A stretch of DNA of 64,000 bases from Agromyces ramosus (GCF_030817175.1 NZ_JAUSYY010000001.1:3472001-3536000), one strand, 5' to 3'; shown: positions 8,413 through 17,340, counted from the stretch's first letter. Notes: generated from the letters alone by a model not told the origin. Translations and numbers: made by a program.

Positions 8413-10026
8413 GTGGCCGCCCACATGCCGACCGCGCGCCGCGGCCTTCCTCGCCAACGCGGGGGTGGCGCCTGGCCTCCGGTCGGCGAGGCGCCCGACG
8501 ACCTCGTCGCCGCGCCGGCAGAGCCCCTCGCGTCGGCTGAAGCACCGGTTGCAACGGCAGCTGCTCCGTCGGTCGCGGCCGCTCCGGTCGTCGTCGCACC
8601 GGCATCGCACGCTCGCCTTCGAAGCGGGCTTCCGCGGGCGACGGGCGGTCCGCCGTGGCCGGAGGCCGGCGAGGCGCCTCGCGCGGCGGACCCCGAGGTG
8701 ACGGATGCCGCGGCCGTCGCTCCACCGGCGAGTGTCGGCGAGTCGAGGCAACTGCCGGCCGCTCCTCAGCCTGCCGCACCACAGCCCGCCCCCGCCGCTG
8801 CGCGCGCGGCGGCATCCGTCAGTGCGGTACGTCGCGGCCTGCCGCGAGTCGCCGCGGGAGAGCCGTGGCCGTCGCCATCGCCGGTCGTGCCGGTCGCAGT
8901 ATCCACGGCCGCCCCCGCGCCGGTCGTCGCCTCGGTACCGGCGGCTCCAGTTCCCGCGACCGCCGTCCCCCCGGCGCCGGCACCTCCCATCGCCCCACCA
9001 CCCGCGCCTTCCGCAGCGGCACCTCCCGCAGCAGTACCTCCCGCCCCGGTCCCTACCGCCGCGGCGTCGGCGCCCGCGGCGTCCGCGACCCAGGCGAGCG
9101 CCACCACGGCCTCCGGTTGGAAGCGATACGGCACGCTCACGCCGAGGCAGTGGGTCGGCGCATCCGTTGTCGGCATCCTCGCGATCATCGGCGCCGCGAC
9201 CATCGTCGTCCAGCTCACGCGGTGGTTCCTCGGGCTGGACTTCATGCAGGACTTCCTGGCGACCTATCCGGGCGAGGTGCACCTGCCCGAGGGTGCGCCG
9301 GTGGGCCTGCCGGCCTGGCTCGGCTGGCAGCACTTCTTCAACGCCTTCCTCATCGTGCTCATCATCCGCTCGGGGCTGCAGATGCGCACCGAGAAGCGAC
9401 CGGTCGCGTTCTGGACCCCGCGATGGTCCAAACTCGGGCGGAAGATCAGCCTGAACCTGTGGTTCCACCAGGCGCTCGACGTCCTCTGGCTGGTGAACGG
9501 CGTCATCTTCGTCGTGCTCCTGTTCGCCACCGGCCAGTGGATGCGCGTCGTGCCGACGAGCTGGGAATACCTCCCGAATGCGGTCTCGGCCGGGCTCCAG
9601 TACTTGTCGCTGGACTGGCCGCTCGAGAACGGCTGGGTCAACTACAACAGCCTCCAGGTGCTCGCATACTTCGCGACGATCTTCATCGCGGCGCCCCTCG
9701 CCGTCGCGACCGGCGTGCGCATGTCGGGGGTCTGGCCGAAGAACGCGGCGACGCTCACCCGGGTCTACCCCGTCGAGTGGGCACGCGCCGTGCACTTCCC
9801 GGTGATGCTGTACTTCGTCGCCTTCATCGTGGTGCACGTCGTGTTGGTCTTCACGACCGGGATGCTTCGCAACCTGAACCACATGTACGCGGCGCAAGAC
9901 GCCGACAACTGGCTGGGCTTCTGGATCTTCGTCACCTCACTCGTGGTGATCGCGGCGGCGTGGGTCGCGGCTCGACCGACGGTGCTTGCCCCGATCGCGG
10001 GAGTGTTCGGCAAGGTCGGTCGGTAG
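8413..10026 (+). CDS. Cytochrome b/b6-domain membrane protein with a Pro/Ala-rich, repeat-bearing N-terminal half
   Basis: A 537-residue protein in two parts. Residues 1 to about 230 are Ala/Pro/Val-rich and probably disordered. They hold three copies of a GLPR…G…PWP motif (GLPR at 11–14, 72–75 and 142–145), the first two ending GEAP. The C-terminal part has about six membrane segments (near 247–267, 307–322, 357–374, 415–438, 462–484, 498–520). It carries histidines H307, H352, H461 and H475 in positions suited to bind two b-type hemes, as in b561/hydrogenase-type cytochromes. The position directly behind etfBA suggests it accepts electrons from ETF and passes them to quinone in place of ETF-quinone oxidoreductase; this is inference. 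The start is taken as GTG 8413; ATG 8425 is an alternative. Confidence 0.8.
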   Translation: MAAHMPTARRGLPRQRGGGAWPPVGEAPDDLVAAPAEPLASAEAPVATAAAPSVAAAPVVVAPASHARLRSGLPRATGGPPWPEAGEAPRAADPEVTDAAAVAPPASVGESRQLPAAPQPAAPQPAPAAARAAASVSAVRRGLPRVAAGEPWPSPSPVVPVAVSTAAPAPVVASVPAAPVPATAVPPAPAPPIAPPPAPSAAAPPAAVPPAPVPTAAASAPAASATQASATTASGWKRYGTLTPRQWVGASVVGILAIIGAATIVVQLTRWFLGLDFMQDFLATYPGEVHLPEGAPVGLPAWLGWQHFFNAFLIVLIIRSGLQMRTEKRPVAFWTPRWSKLGRKISLNLWFHQALDVLWLVNGVIFVVLLFATGQWMRVVPTSWEYLPNAVSAGLQYLSLDWPLENGWVNYNSLQVLAYFATIFIAAPLAVATGVRMSGVWPKNAATLTRVYPVEWARAVHFPVMLYFVAFIVVHVVLVFTTGMLRNLNHMYAAQDADNWLGFWIFVTSLVVIAAAWVAARPTVLAPIAGVFGKVGR

Positions 10027-10037
10027 CGCTGCGGCGC

Positions 10038-10090
10038 TTGTCATTTCAGTTAGCGACCGCTAACATCTACTTCAGTTAGTGCGCGCTAAC
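10038..10090 (+). promoter_or_regulatory. Promoter plus double operator for carboxylase alpha operon
   Basis: TTGTCA (10038–10043) and TAACAT (10061–10066) are spaced by 17 bp. A perfect palindrome GTTAGCG-AC-CGCTAAC (10049–10064) covers the front of the -10. A second one, GTTAGTG-CG-CGCTAAC (10075–10090), starts 8 nt downstream of it. The operator centres are 26 bp apart, against 28 bp at the promoter before the beta subunit. Confidence 0.82.
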
Positions 10091-10125
10091 TGGATGGCGC
10101 GCGGACTTGTCGCAGAGAGGCGCGG

Positions 10126-12207
10126 ATGGTCACGCACATGAGCCCGCCCGATCGTCCATCGACGCCGAGCCCGCACGCCGCGCCGCCGCGGCCCTTCGAC
10201 CGAGTGCTCGTCGCCAACCGCGGCGAGATCGCCGTTCGGGTCATCCGAACGCTGCGCCGCCTCGGCATCCGCTCGATCGCCGTCTACTCCGACGCCGACG
10301 CCGACGCGCCGCACGTGCGGCTCGCCGACGAGGCGGTGCGAATCGGGCCGGCGCCCGCGACCGAGAGCTACCTCGACCCCGAGCGCATCATCGCCGCCGC
10401 CCTCGAGACCGGCGCCGAGGCCGTGCACCCGGGCTATGGATTCCTCTCAGAGCATGCCGGCTTCGCCCGGGCGTGCCGCGATGCGGGGTTGGCGTTCGTC
10501 GGGCCCGGCATCGAGGCGCTCGACGTCATGGGCGACAAGATCCGTGCCAAGCAGCACGTCGAGGCGTCGGGTGTGCCGACGGTGCCGGGCGTCGCCGACC
10601 CGACGCTCGACGATGCCGCGCTCCTCGTGGCGGCCGACCCCGTCGGCTTCCCCGTGCTCGTGAAGCCGTCGGCGGGCGGCGGCGGCAAGGGCATGCAGAT
10701 CGCCCGCGATGCCGGCGAACTCGCCGCAGCACTGCCCGCGGCGCGCCGCATCGCGCTTGCGGCCTTCGGCGACGACACGCTGCTGATCGAGCGGCTCATC
10801 GAGCGCCCCCGACACATCGAGGTGCAGGTGCTCGCCGACGCACACGGCACCGTCGTGCACCTCGGAGAGCGCGAATGCTCCCTGCAGCGACGGCACCAGA
10901 AGGTCATCGAGGAGTCGCCGTCACCGCTGCTCGATGCCGCGACGCGGTCGCGGATCGGGCAGGCTGCGTGCGACGCCGCCCGAAGCGTCGACTACCTGGG
11001 TGCGGGCACGGTCGAGTTCCTCGTGTCGGATGTCGCGCCCGATGAGTTCTTCTTCATCGAGATGAACACCCGGCTCCAGGTCGAGCACCCCGTGACGGAG
11101 CTCGTCACCGGTGTCGACCTCGTGGAGCAGCAGCTTCGCATCGCCGCGGGCGAGCGGCTCGCCTTCGCGCAGGACGAGATCCAGCTGCGCGGGCACGCGA
11201 TCGAGGCCCGCGTCTATGCCGAGACCCCGCACCGCGGCTTCCTCCCGTCCACGGGTTCGGTGCTCGCCTGGCGGGCTCCGGCCGGCGAGGGCGTGCGAGT
11301 CGACGCGGGCATCGACGAGGGGCTCGAGATCACCGCCCACTACGATCCGATGATCGCCAAGGTGATCACGTACGGCTCCGATCGCGCTCAGGCCCTCGAC
11401 CGGCTCGACCGCGCACTCGCCGACACCGTGGTACTCGGCGTCGACACGAACATCGCCTTCCTCCGACGGCTGCTCGCCGACCCCGCGGTGCGCTCGGGTG
11501 ACCTCGACACCGGATTGATCGACCGGATGCCCGAGCTCGATCACGCCGACCTGTCGCCATCGCTCGTCGAGGCGGCTGCGCGCCGGCTCGCGAGTGACGA
11601 GGCCGCCGACCGGCTCGCGTCGGCCGCCATAGGGCCGAGAGCGTGGCAGTCGGCAATGGGCTGGCGCCCGGGGTCTGCGCGTCCCACCGAGGTGCTCCTC
11701 GCCCCGCGCGATCATCCGCACGATGTGCGGTCGGTCGTGGCGGAGCCCGACGGCACCCAGCCTGCCCGCCGCCCCGACGACACGGTTTCACGGGTCGGCG
11801 ACGACGGCTCGGTCTGGGTCCACCGCGATGGCGAGTCGGCCGCATTCGTGCGCATCGACCGTCGCGCCCACGCCGAGCATCGTCGAGCCGCAACCGAACG
11901 CGGAGGCGCGCTCGCTGCCGACCCCGAGCTGCGCGCACCGATGCCGGGAACCGTCACCGCGGTGTTCGCAGTCGATGGCGACGCGGTCGAGGAGGGCGAC
12001 GCCATCGTCGCCATCGAGGCGATGAAGATGGAGCACCGCGTCGTCGCCGCACTCGACGGCACCGTTCGGCTCAGCGTCGCCGTGGGCGATCTCGTGAGTC
12101 GTGACCAAGCGGTCGCACGCATCGAGCCGCACCCTCTGGCATCCGAATCCGACTCGACCGACGGCCCTCACGAGGGCGCCGTCGCACACGCATCCCACCA
12201 GGAATGA
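10126..12207 (+). CDS. accA1: Biotin-dependent acyl-CoA carboxylase alpha subunit (biotin carboxylase + biotin carrier)
   Basis: A 693-residue fusion of biotin carboxylase and biotin carboxyl carrier. The carboxylase part starts at about residue 25 (RVLVANRGEIAVRVIRT), has the ATP-grasp glycine loop KPSAGGGGKGMQI, and the catalytic region FIEMNTRLQVEHPVTE. The carrier domain at the C-terminus has the biotinylation motif AMKMEH with the biotin lysine at K634. It makes carboxybiotin for the beta subunit at 3484. It is the first gene of the operon continuing with acyl-CoA dehydrogenase, MaoC and CitE. ATG 10126 follows AGAGAGG at 10114–10120. Context (leucine pathway) favours 3-methylcrotonyl-CoA carboxylase. 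The symbol is by mycobacterial analogy. Confidence 0.92.
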   Translation: MVTHMSPPDRPSTPSPHAAPPRPFDRVLVANRGEIAVRVIRTLRRLGIRSIAVYSDADADAPHVRLADEAVRIGPAPATESYLDPERIIAAALETGAEAVHPGYGFLSEHAGFARACRDAGLAFVGPGIEALDVMGDKIRAKQHVEASGVPTVPGVADPTLDDAALLVAADPVGFPVLVKPSAGGGGKGMQIARDAGELAAALPAARRIALAAFGDDTLLIERLIERPRHIEVQVLADAHGTVVHLGERECSLQRRHQKVIEESPSPLLDAATRSRIGQAACDAARSVDYLGAGTVEFLVSDVAPDEFFFIEMNTRLQVEHPVTELVTGVDLVEQQLRIAAGERLAFAQDEIQLRGHAIEARVYAETPHRGFLPSTGSVLAWRAPAGEGVRVDAGIDEGLEITAHYDPMIAKVITYGSDRAQALDRLDRALADTVVLGVDTNIAFLRRLLADPAVRSGDLDTGLIDRMPELDHADLSPSLVEAAARRLASDEAADRLASAAIGPRAWQSAMGWRPGSARPTEVLLAPRDHPHDVRSVVAEPDGTQPARRPDDTVSRVGDDGSVWVHRDGESAAFVRIDRRAHAEHRRAATERGGALAADPELRAPMPGTVTAVFAVDGDAVEEGDAIVAIEAMKMEHRVVAALDGTVRLSVAVGDLVSRDQAVARIEPHPLASESDSTDGPHEGAVAHASHQE

Positions 12208-12215
12208 GGAACACC

Positions 12216-13376
12216 ATGCACGACCTGAGTCCCGAGGAACAGCAGCTCTACGACATGGTCTGCGAATTCGCCGACACCGTGGTCGCCCCCCAGTCGTACG
12301 AGGCCGACCGCACCCACACGTTGTCGATGGACGTCGTCGCGCAGATGGGCGAACTCGGCCTCTTCGGCCTGCCATTCCCCGAGGAGCTCGGAGGCCAGGG
12401 CGGCGACTACATGGCGCTGGGGCTCGCCATCGAGGCACTCGCCCGTGTCGACCAGTCCATCGCGATCACCCTCGAAGCGGCCGTCGGGCTGGGAACCATG
12501 CCGATCTTCCGTCACGGAACGGATGAGCAGAAGGCCGAACACCTGCCTGACCTCGTCGCCGGACGCGCGCTCGCCGGGTTCGGCCTCACGGAGTCCGAGG
12601 CCGGGTCCGATGCCGGCGCCACGCGCACGACGGCGGTGCTCGAGGGTGACGAGTGGGTCATCAACGGCTCGAAGCAGTTCATCACCAACTCGGGCACGCC
12701 GATCACCAAGTTCGTCACCGTCACGGCGGTGACCGGTGAGCGCACGCGCCCCGACGGCTCGGTGTCGAAGGAGTTGTCGACGATCATCGTCCCGAACGGC
12801 ACGCCCGGCTTCACCGTCGGCCCGGGATACGACAAGTCGGGCTGGCGCGCCTCCGACACGCACCCGCTGACGTTCGACGACGTGCGGGTGCCCGCCGCCA
12901 ACCTGCTCGGTGAGCGGGGCCGCGGCTTCGCCAACTTCCTGCGCACGCTCGACGAGGGGCGCATCGCGATCGCCGCGCTCGCGACGGGTGTGGCGCAGGG
13001 CTGCCTCGACGAGGCCCTCGCCTACGCGAAGACCCGCAACGTCTTCGGCGTGCCCATCGCCTCCCACCAGTACATCGCCTTCACGATCGCCCAGATGCAG
13101 GCGCGCGTGTACACCTCCCGCCTTGCGTGGCACGACGCCGCTCGGCGTGTCGACGCGGGCCTCCCGTTCAAGAAGGAGGCCGCGATGGCGAAGCTCGTCT
13201 CGAGTGACGCGGCCATGCTCAACTCGCGCGATGCCACCCAGATCTTCGGCGGCATGGGTTTCATGAACGAGAGCCTCGTCGCCAGGCACTACCGTGACTC
13301 GAAGATCCTCGAGATCGGCGAGGGCACGAACGAGGTGCAGCTCATGGTCATCGCACGTGAGCTGGGCCTCGAGTAG
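12216..13376 (+). CDS. Acyl-CoA dehydrogenase, probable isovaleryl-CoA dehydrogenase
   Basis: A 386-residue FAD acyl-CoA dehydrogenase of full length. Visible landmarks are GFGLTESEAGSDAGATRT (FAD/substrate loop), the WVINGSKQFITN segment, NVFGVPIASHQYIAF, and the C-terminal RDSKILEIGEGTNEVQ, where E369 sits in the catalytic-base position used by medium-chain enzymes. It removes two hydrogens from an acyl-CoA and hands the electrons to ETF. In the matching mycobacterial cluster this slot is fadE19. Next to methylcrotonyl-CoA carboxylase the expected substrate is isovaleryl-CoA. The ATG at 12216 is preferred because TGAGGA (12205–12210) lies just upstream; an ATG at 12204 overlaps the previous stop. 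Confidence 0.9.
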   Translation: MHDLSPEEQQLYDMVCEFADTVVAPQSYEADRTHTLSMDVVAQMGELGLFGLPFPEELGGQGGDYMALGLAIEALARVDQSIAITLEAAVGLGTMPIFRHGTDEQKAEHLPDLVAGRALAGFGLTESEAGSDAGATRTTAVLEGDEWVINGSKQFITNSGTPITKFVTVTAVTGERTRPDGSVSKELSTIIVPNGTPGFTVGPGYDKSGWRASDTHPLTFDDVRVPAANLLGERGRGFANFLRTLDEGRIAIAALATGVAQGCLDEALAYAKTRNVFGVPIASHQYIAFTIAQMQARVYTSRLAWHDAARRVDAGLPFKKEAAMAKLVSSDAAMLNSRDATQIFGGMGFMNESLVARHYRDSKILEIGEGTNEVQLMVIARELGLE

Positions 13377-13385
13377 GAGGTCCCC

Positions 13386-13919
13386 ATGACGGATGTCCCG
13401 ATGCGCGAGGTCGTGCAACGCGGCCTCTGGTTCGAGGAGTTCGAGGAGGGCGTGCGCTACCTGCATCGTCCAGGTCGCACGGTCACTGAGGCCGACAACG
13501 TCCTGTTCACCACGCTCACCATGAATCCGCAGCCGCTCCACCTCGACGCGGCATGGTCGGCCGACCAGCCGTTCGGCCAGCGGCTCGTGAACTCGCTGTT
13601 CACGCTCTCCACGCTCGTGGGGCAGTCCGTCAGCCAGCTCACGCAGGGCACCCTCGTGGCGAACCTCGGATTCGGCGCGGTCGCGTTCCCGCACCCGGTC
13701 TTCGTCGGCGACACGCTCTACGGCGAGAGTGTCGTGGAGTCGAAACGGCTCTCGTCGTCGCGTCCCGGCGAGGGCGTCGTCTCGCTGGCCCACACGGCGC
13801 GCAACCAAGATGGCGTGGTGGTCGCCACGGCGTCCCGCACGATGCTCGTGTGGACGCGCGAGGCGGGCGAACGGGCCGCGGCCGCTGGTGGAGCCGGCCG
13901 CGAGGAGGCCGACGGATGA
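13386..13919 (+). CDS. MaoC-family hydratase/dehydratase (hot-dog fold)
   Basis: A 177-residue MaoC-like protein. It has an early [24 protein letters not shown] segment carrying the catalytic Asp/His-type pair of R-specific enoyl-CoA hydratases (here NPQPLHLD), followed by [21 protein letters not shown], a typical hot-dog core. In the leucine route the missing step between carboxylation and lyase cleavage is hydration of 3-methylglutaconyl-CoA. A MaoC protein sits in the same place in the mycobacterial cluster (Rv2499c), so that is the likely reaction. It lies 9 bp after the dehydrogenase and overlaps the CitE start by 4 bp. The last about 15 residues are a low-complexity Ala/Gly/Glu tail. 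Confidence 0.85.
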   Translation: MTDVPMREVVQRGLWFEEFEEGVRYLHRPGRTVTEADNVLFTTLTMNPQPLHLDAAWSADQPFGQRLVNSLFTLSTLVGQSVSQLTQGTLVANLGFGAVAFPHPVFVGDTLYGESVVESKRLSSSRPGEGVVSLAHTARNQDGVVVATASRTMLVWTREAGERAAAAGGAGREEADG

Positions 13920-14731
13920 CGCACCCGCCGTTCCGCTTCGGCCCCGCGCTGCTCTTCTGCCCGGCCGACCGGCCCGACCGGTACGCGAAAGCGCTCGAGC
14001 GCGCCGACGCGGTGATCCTCGATCTCGAGGATGCCGTCGCCGAGGATGCGAAGGAGGCGGCGCGTGCCGCGCTCGTCGCAACGCCCCTCGATGCCGAACG
14101 CGTGATCGTGCGTGTGAACCCCGCGTCCACGCCGCACCTCGCCCGCGACCTCGCAGCGCTCGCCGAGACCGAGTACCGCACGGTGATGCTCGCGAAATGC
14201 GAGGACACGGCCGATCTCGTCGCCCTCGCCGACTTCGAGGTCATCGCGCTCGCCGAGACCGCGCGAGGGGTGCTCGCCGCGGCCGAGGTGGCCGCCCTGC
14301 CGAACGTCTCCGCCCTCATGTGGGGCGCCGAAGACCTCGTCGCCTCCTTGGGCGGCTCGTCGAGCCGTTTCGCCGACGGCACCTACCGCGACGTCGCGAG
14401 GCATGCCAGGTCCCAGGTGTGCCTCGCGGCGGGCGGCAACGGCATCGCCGCCGTCGATGCCGTGCACCTCGAGATCGGCGATACGGCCGGCCTCCGGGCC
14501 GAGGCTGAAGACGCCGCAGCGCTGGGCTTCGCGGCAACCGCCTGCATCCACCCGTCGCAGGCCGACATCGTGCGAGCGGCGTACCGCCCCGACGCCGACC
14601 GCCTCGAGTGGGCGCGCGCGGTCGTCGCGGCTGCGGCCGACGAGCCCGGCGTGTTCGCGTTCCGCGGCTCGATGGTCGATGCGCCGCTGCTCCGCCAGGC
14701 GGCGGCGCTGCTTCGGCGCGCCGGCCACTGA
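13916..14731 (+). CDS. CitE-like HpcH/HpaI-family lyase, probable 3-hydroxy-3-methylglutaryl-CoA lyase
   Basis: A 271-residue citrate-lyase-beta-like TIM barrel. Visible landmarks are [26 protein letters not shown] (metal-binding Glu/Asp), VIVRVNPAS, then [18 protein letters not shown] and [10 protein letters not shown] near the end. The fold binds Mg and a CoA ester and makes or breaks a C–C bond. The mycobacterial protein in this operon position (Rv2498c) has been described as acting on (R)-HMG-CoA, giving acetyl-CoA plus acetoacetate, the last step of leucine degradation; I assign the same role by context. The start overlaps the MaoC stop (ATGA at 13916) and is preceded by GAGGAGG at 13902–13908. 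It is the last gene before a strong hairpin. Confidence 0.87.
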   Translation: MTHPPFRFGPALLFCPADRPDRYAKALERADAVILDLEDAVAEDAKEAARAALVATPLDAERVIVRVNPASTPHLARDLAALAETEYRTVMLAKCEDTADLVALADFEVIALAETARGVLAAAEVAALPNVSALMWGAEDLVASLGGSSSRFADGTYRDVARHARSQVCLAAGGNGIAAVDAVHLEIGDTAGLRAEAEDAAALGFAATACIHPSQADIVRAAYRPDADRLEWARAVVAAAADEPGVFAFRGSMVDAPLLRQAAALLRRAGH

Positions 14732-14760
14732 GCTGCGGCGGCCACGCCCTCGAGCACGCC

Positions 14761-14802
14761 GAGCGGATGCCGCGACCACACGTTCGGTCGCGGCATCCGC
14801 TC
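14761..14802. terminator. Long perfect hairpin, bidirectional terminator
   Basis: Two 17-bp perfect arms (14761–14777 and 14786–14802) flank an 8-nt loop between the convergent CitE and ABC permease genes. There is no T-run, but stability and placement fit a two-way terminator. Each arm contains the octamer CGGATGCC/GGCATCCG. Confidence 0.75.
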
Positions 14803-14807
14803 GCTCG

Positions 14808-15605
14808 TCAGACGGCGACGTCGCGGCGCCGGAACACGATCCAGCCGATCACGAGGAGCACCGCCGCAACGGCGTAGAGCAGCCAGATCCGCCAGTCCCA
14901 GCCGTTGGTCAGCGGCTCGGAACCGAACGCCCAGGCATACGGCGACCAGTCGTGCAGGCCATCGAGGTCGTCGCTCTGGTTCGAGAGGGCGTTCATGACG
15001 TAGCCGTAGACCGCGATGCCCGCGCCGGCCCCGAGGGCCCAGCTGCGCCGGCCGGCGATGGCGCCGACGGCGATCGCGGCCGCCGCCGAGAGGAAGCTCA
15101 GGCCGACGAGCGCGGCTGAGGTCGCGACCAGCGGCCCGACCTCGATGCCGAGCTCCGACGGCTCGTTCAGCGCGAGCACCGTCACGACGGCGACGAGGGC
15201 GAGCCAGGCGAGCTTCACGAGCACTGCGGCGCTGCGTTCCGCGAGCACCTGGCCACGCGTCACGCCGTGCGCGAGGGTGAGCTCGAGCTGTCCGTTCTCC
15301 TCGTCGTTCGCGATCGCGCCGGTGCCCCAGCCGACCGCGGCGATCGTGAGCAGCACGAACCCGACCAGGCCGAAGAACGTCGACTGGGCGTAGCCGGCGC
15401 CGGTGCTGATCTGGTCGTAGCCGATGGTGCGCACGAGCTCAGGCGGAAGCGACTCGACCAGCTCCTGCATCTGGCCGTTGCCGCCGAACGACGGGTAGAT
15501 CGGCAGGTAGAGCAACAACGTCGCGACGACGCCGGCGGTCCAGCCGGCGAGTCCGCGCCAGGAGTCCGCGAGAGTGCGGCGGAAGAGGGGAAGCACCCGG
15601 TTCAT
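14808..15605 (-). CDS. ABC-2 type exporter permease
   Basis: A 265-residue integral membrane protein with about six hydrophobic segments: near residues 20–40 (WTAGVVATLLLYLPIY), 75–100, 125–145, 155–185, 190–210, and a last one ending in IGWIVFRRRDVAV. It carries the early soluble loop and the TGAIANDEENGQLELTLAHGV stretch usual for ABC-2 permeases. It pairs with the ATPase upstream, whose stop overlaps this start by 4 bp. Together they make a drug- or lipid-type exporter. The substrate is unknown; the linked TetR suggests induction by a toxic compound. Confidence 0.85.
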   Translation of the reverse strand: MNRVLPLFRRTLADSWRGLAGWTAGVVATLLLYLPIYPSFGGNGQMQELVESLPPELVRTIGYDQISTGAGYAQSTFFGLVGFVLLTIAAVGWGTGAIANDEENGQLELTLAHGVTRGQVLAERSAAVLVKLAWLALVAVVTVLALNEPSELGIEVGPLVATSAALVGLSFLSAAAAIAVGAIAGRRSWALGAGAGIAVYGYVMNALSNQSDDLDGLHDWSPYAWAFGSEPLTNGWDWRIWLLYAVAAVLLVIGWIVFRRRDVAV

Positions 15606-16537
15606 TGCACGCCCGCCTCGTCGTCGTAGTAGGCGAGGACGGACTGCTCGAGGTCAGGCTCCTCGATGGTCAGATCGACGAGGTCGTGCCCGGCGAGCGC
15701 CTTGACGAACGAGTCGACATGCGTGTCGAGGGTGGCCTCGACGCCGACCGTGCCCGGCAGGTCGCCTGAGACGCGCAGCTCCGCCACGCCCGGCACGCGT
15801 TCGAGCGTCGCCTGGAGTGCGGGAGCATCGGCCTCGGCGACGATCACCCGCACCCGGCGCACCGCCGCCTCGCGGAGGCCGGCGACCGTCGCGAGCTTCA
15901 CGATGTTGCCGGCGCGGAGGATGGCGACCTCGTCGGCCGCCTGCTGCACCTCGCTCAGCACGTGCGAGCTCAGGAGGACGGTGCCGCCGCGCCGCTTCAC
16001 CTCGTGCAGCATGCGAAGGAACTCCTGCTGCACGAGGGGGTCGAGCCCACTCGTCGGCTCATCGAGCACGAGCAGCTCGGGCTCGTGCATGAACGCCTGG
16101 ATCAGGCCGAGCTTCTGCTTGTTCCCCTTCGAGAGGCTGCGGACGGGCCGTGCGAGATCGAGGCCGAGTCGATCGGCGAGCGAGTCGACGACGCCGGCGC
16201 GCACCGGCCCGGAGATGTGCGCATAGTGCGCGAGCAGCTCGCGGCCCCGGATGCGGCTCGCGAGGTGCAGCTCACCGGGCAGGTACCCGATGCGGCGCCG
16301 CAACGCGGCCCCTCCGGTGCGCGGCTCCTCGCCGAGCACGCGCAGCTCGCCGCCCGACGGGCGGATAATGTCGAGGAGCAGGCGCATCGTCGTGGTCTTG
16401 CCGGCGCCGTTCGGCCCGATGACGCCGAACACGCCGCCTCGGGCGATGTCGAGGTCGATGCCGTGGAGCGCCGTGCGTGATCCGTATCGTTTCGTGAGGC
16501 CGCGCGTCGTGACGGCGGCGGTTGCGGTCGTGGTCAT
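15602..16537 (-). CDS. ABC exporter ATP-binding protein
   Basis: A 311-residue ATPase. Walker A is GPNGAGKTT (about residues 39–47), the signature region is LSKGNKQKLGL, Walker B is LLVLDEPTSGLD and the switch histidine sits in LLSSHVLSEV. After about residue 220 there is the C-terminal accessory domain seen in exporters of the CcmA/DrrA class. It is the middle gene of the minus-strand tetR–ATPase–permease operon; 65 bp separate it from the TetR stop, and it overlaps the permease start by 4 bp. No strong Shine-Dalgarno is visible. Confidence 0.9.
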   Translation of the reverse strand: MTTTATAAVTTRGLTKRYGSRTALHGIDLDIARGGVFGVIGPNGAGKTTTMRLLLDIIRPSGGELRVLGEEPRTGGAALRRRIGYLPGELHLASRIRGRELLAHYAHISGPVRAGVVDSLADRLGLDLARPVRSLSKGNKQKLGLIQAFMHEPELLVLDEPTSGLDPLVQQEFLRMLHEVKRRGGTVLLSSHVLSEVQQAADEVAILRAGNIVKLATVAGLREAAVRRVRVIVAEADAPALQATLERVPGVAELRVSGDLPGTVGVEATLDTHVDSFVKALAGHDLVDLTIEEPDLEQSVLAYYDDEAGVQ

Positions 16538-16602
16538 TCCGGTCCGTTCCGAGGTCGAGTGGTCGACGGATGCCCCAGCGGTGCTCCGTCGGTTGTGACG
16601 TG

Positions 16603-17322
16603 TCAGTCGGTGCGCGGGGGATCGGGGTCCTGGTTCGGGTTGCCGGGTCCCTTGTCGGAACGCATGGTCTCGCCGGTGGCGATGGTGCCCTCGAGGGCCG
16701 CACGGGCGGCGTCGAGCACGGTCGTGTCGGTGTAGAGGCCGTGGGTGTAGAGCTCGAGCGACGGCAGGGTCATTCGGCGCACGCCCGCCGAGCTGTCGAG
16801 CGGCACGCCGAGCACCCGCGCGACCTGCTCGCGGAGGAGGAGCGGCGCGAGGCCGTTGAGCGTGATCATGACGGCGCGCATCTCGGGGTCGTCGCTTGGA
16901 TGCATCGCGCCGGTGTCGACGCCGTGCTCGAGCATGGCGGCCGTCTCGCGGAGCAGCAGGTCGAAGAGCCGGTTGCCGCCCTCGCCGCCCGCCGCCAGCA
17001 TGGTCGCGAAGTACTCGATGAACGGATGGAAACGGCTCGGGTCATCGAGCCAGCCGCGCATCGTCTCCGCGATCGCCGGCCCCTCCGTCAGCCCCTTCTC
17101 GCTCACCAGCTCGCGGACGAGCCACTCGTCGCACGCCTGGCGCAGTCCGTCTTTCGAGCCGAAGTGGTGGATGACGAGGCCTGGGCTCACCCCGGCGTCG
17201 CGCGCGATGTCGCGAACCGACGTGCCGTCGTAGCCGTGCGTGCCGAATCGGGCGATCGCGGCGTCGCGGATGCGGGCGTTCGCCGTGAGGTCGGTGGAGC
17301 GGGTTGAACGCATGTTCACCAT
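16603..17322 (-). CDS. TetR-family regulator of the ABC exporter
   Basis: A 239-residue TetR protein. The helix-turn-helix is near residues 12–58 (IRDAAIARFGTHGYDGTSVRDIARDAGVSPGLVIHHF). The C-terminal about 20 residues are a polar Asp/Pro-rich tail. It leads the exporter operon, so it probably senses the exported compound and represses its own transcript. The frame stays open further upstream, but MVNMRS at 17322 (or the ATG at 17313) is where the family homology begins. An imperfect inverted repeat directly abuts this start (17323–17340), arguing for a very short or absent leader. Confidence 0.85.
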   Translation of the reverse strand: MVNMRSTRSTDLTANARIRDAAIARFGTHGYDGTSVRDIARDAGVSPGLVIHHFGSKDGLRQACDEWLVRELVSEKGLTEGPAIAETMRGWLDDPSRFHPFIEYFATMLAAGGEGGNRLFDLLLRETAAMLEHGVDTGAMHPSDDPEMRAVMITLNGLAPLLLREQVARVLGVPLDSSAGVRRMTLPSLELYTHGLYTDTTVLDAARAALEGTIATGETMRSDKGPGNPNQDPDPPRTD

Positions 17323-17340
17323 GCTAAACAATTGCTCAGC
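17323..17340. promoter_or_regulatory. Probable operator of the exporter TetR
   Basis: GCTAAACAA and TTGCTCAGC form an inverted repeat with 7 of 9 positions matching and no spacer, immediately upstream of the tetR start. The GCTNA…TNAGC form is common for TetR repressors of efflux genes. The right-hand gene begins about 110 bp away and could share the site. Confidence 0.55.
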
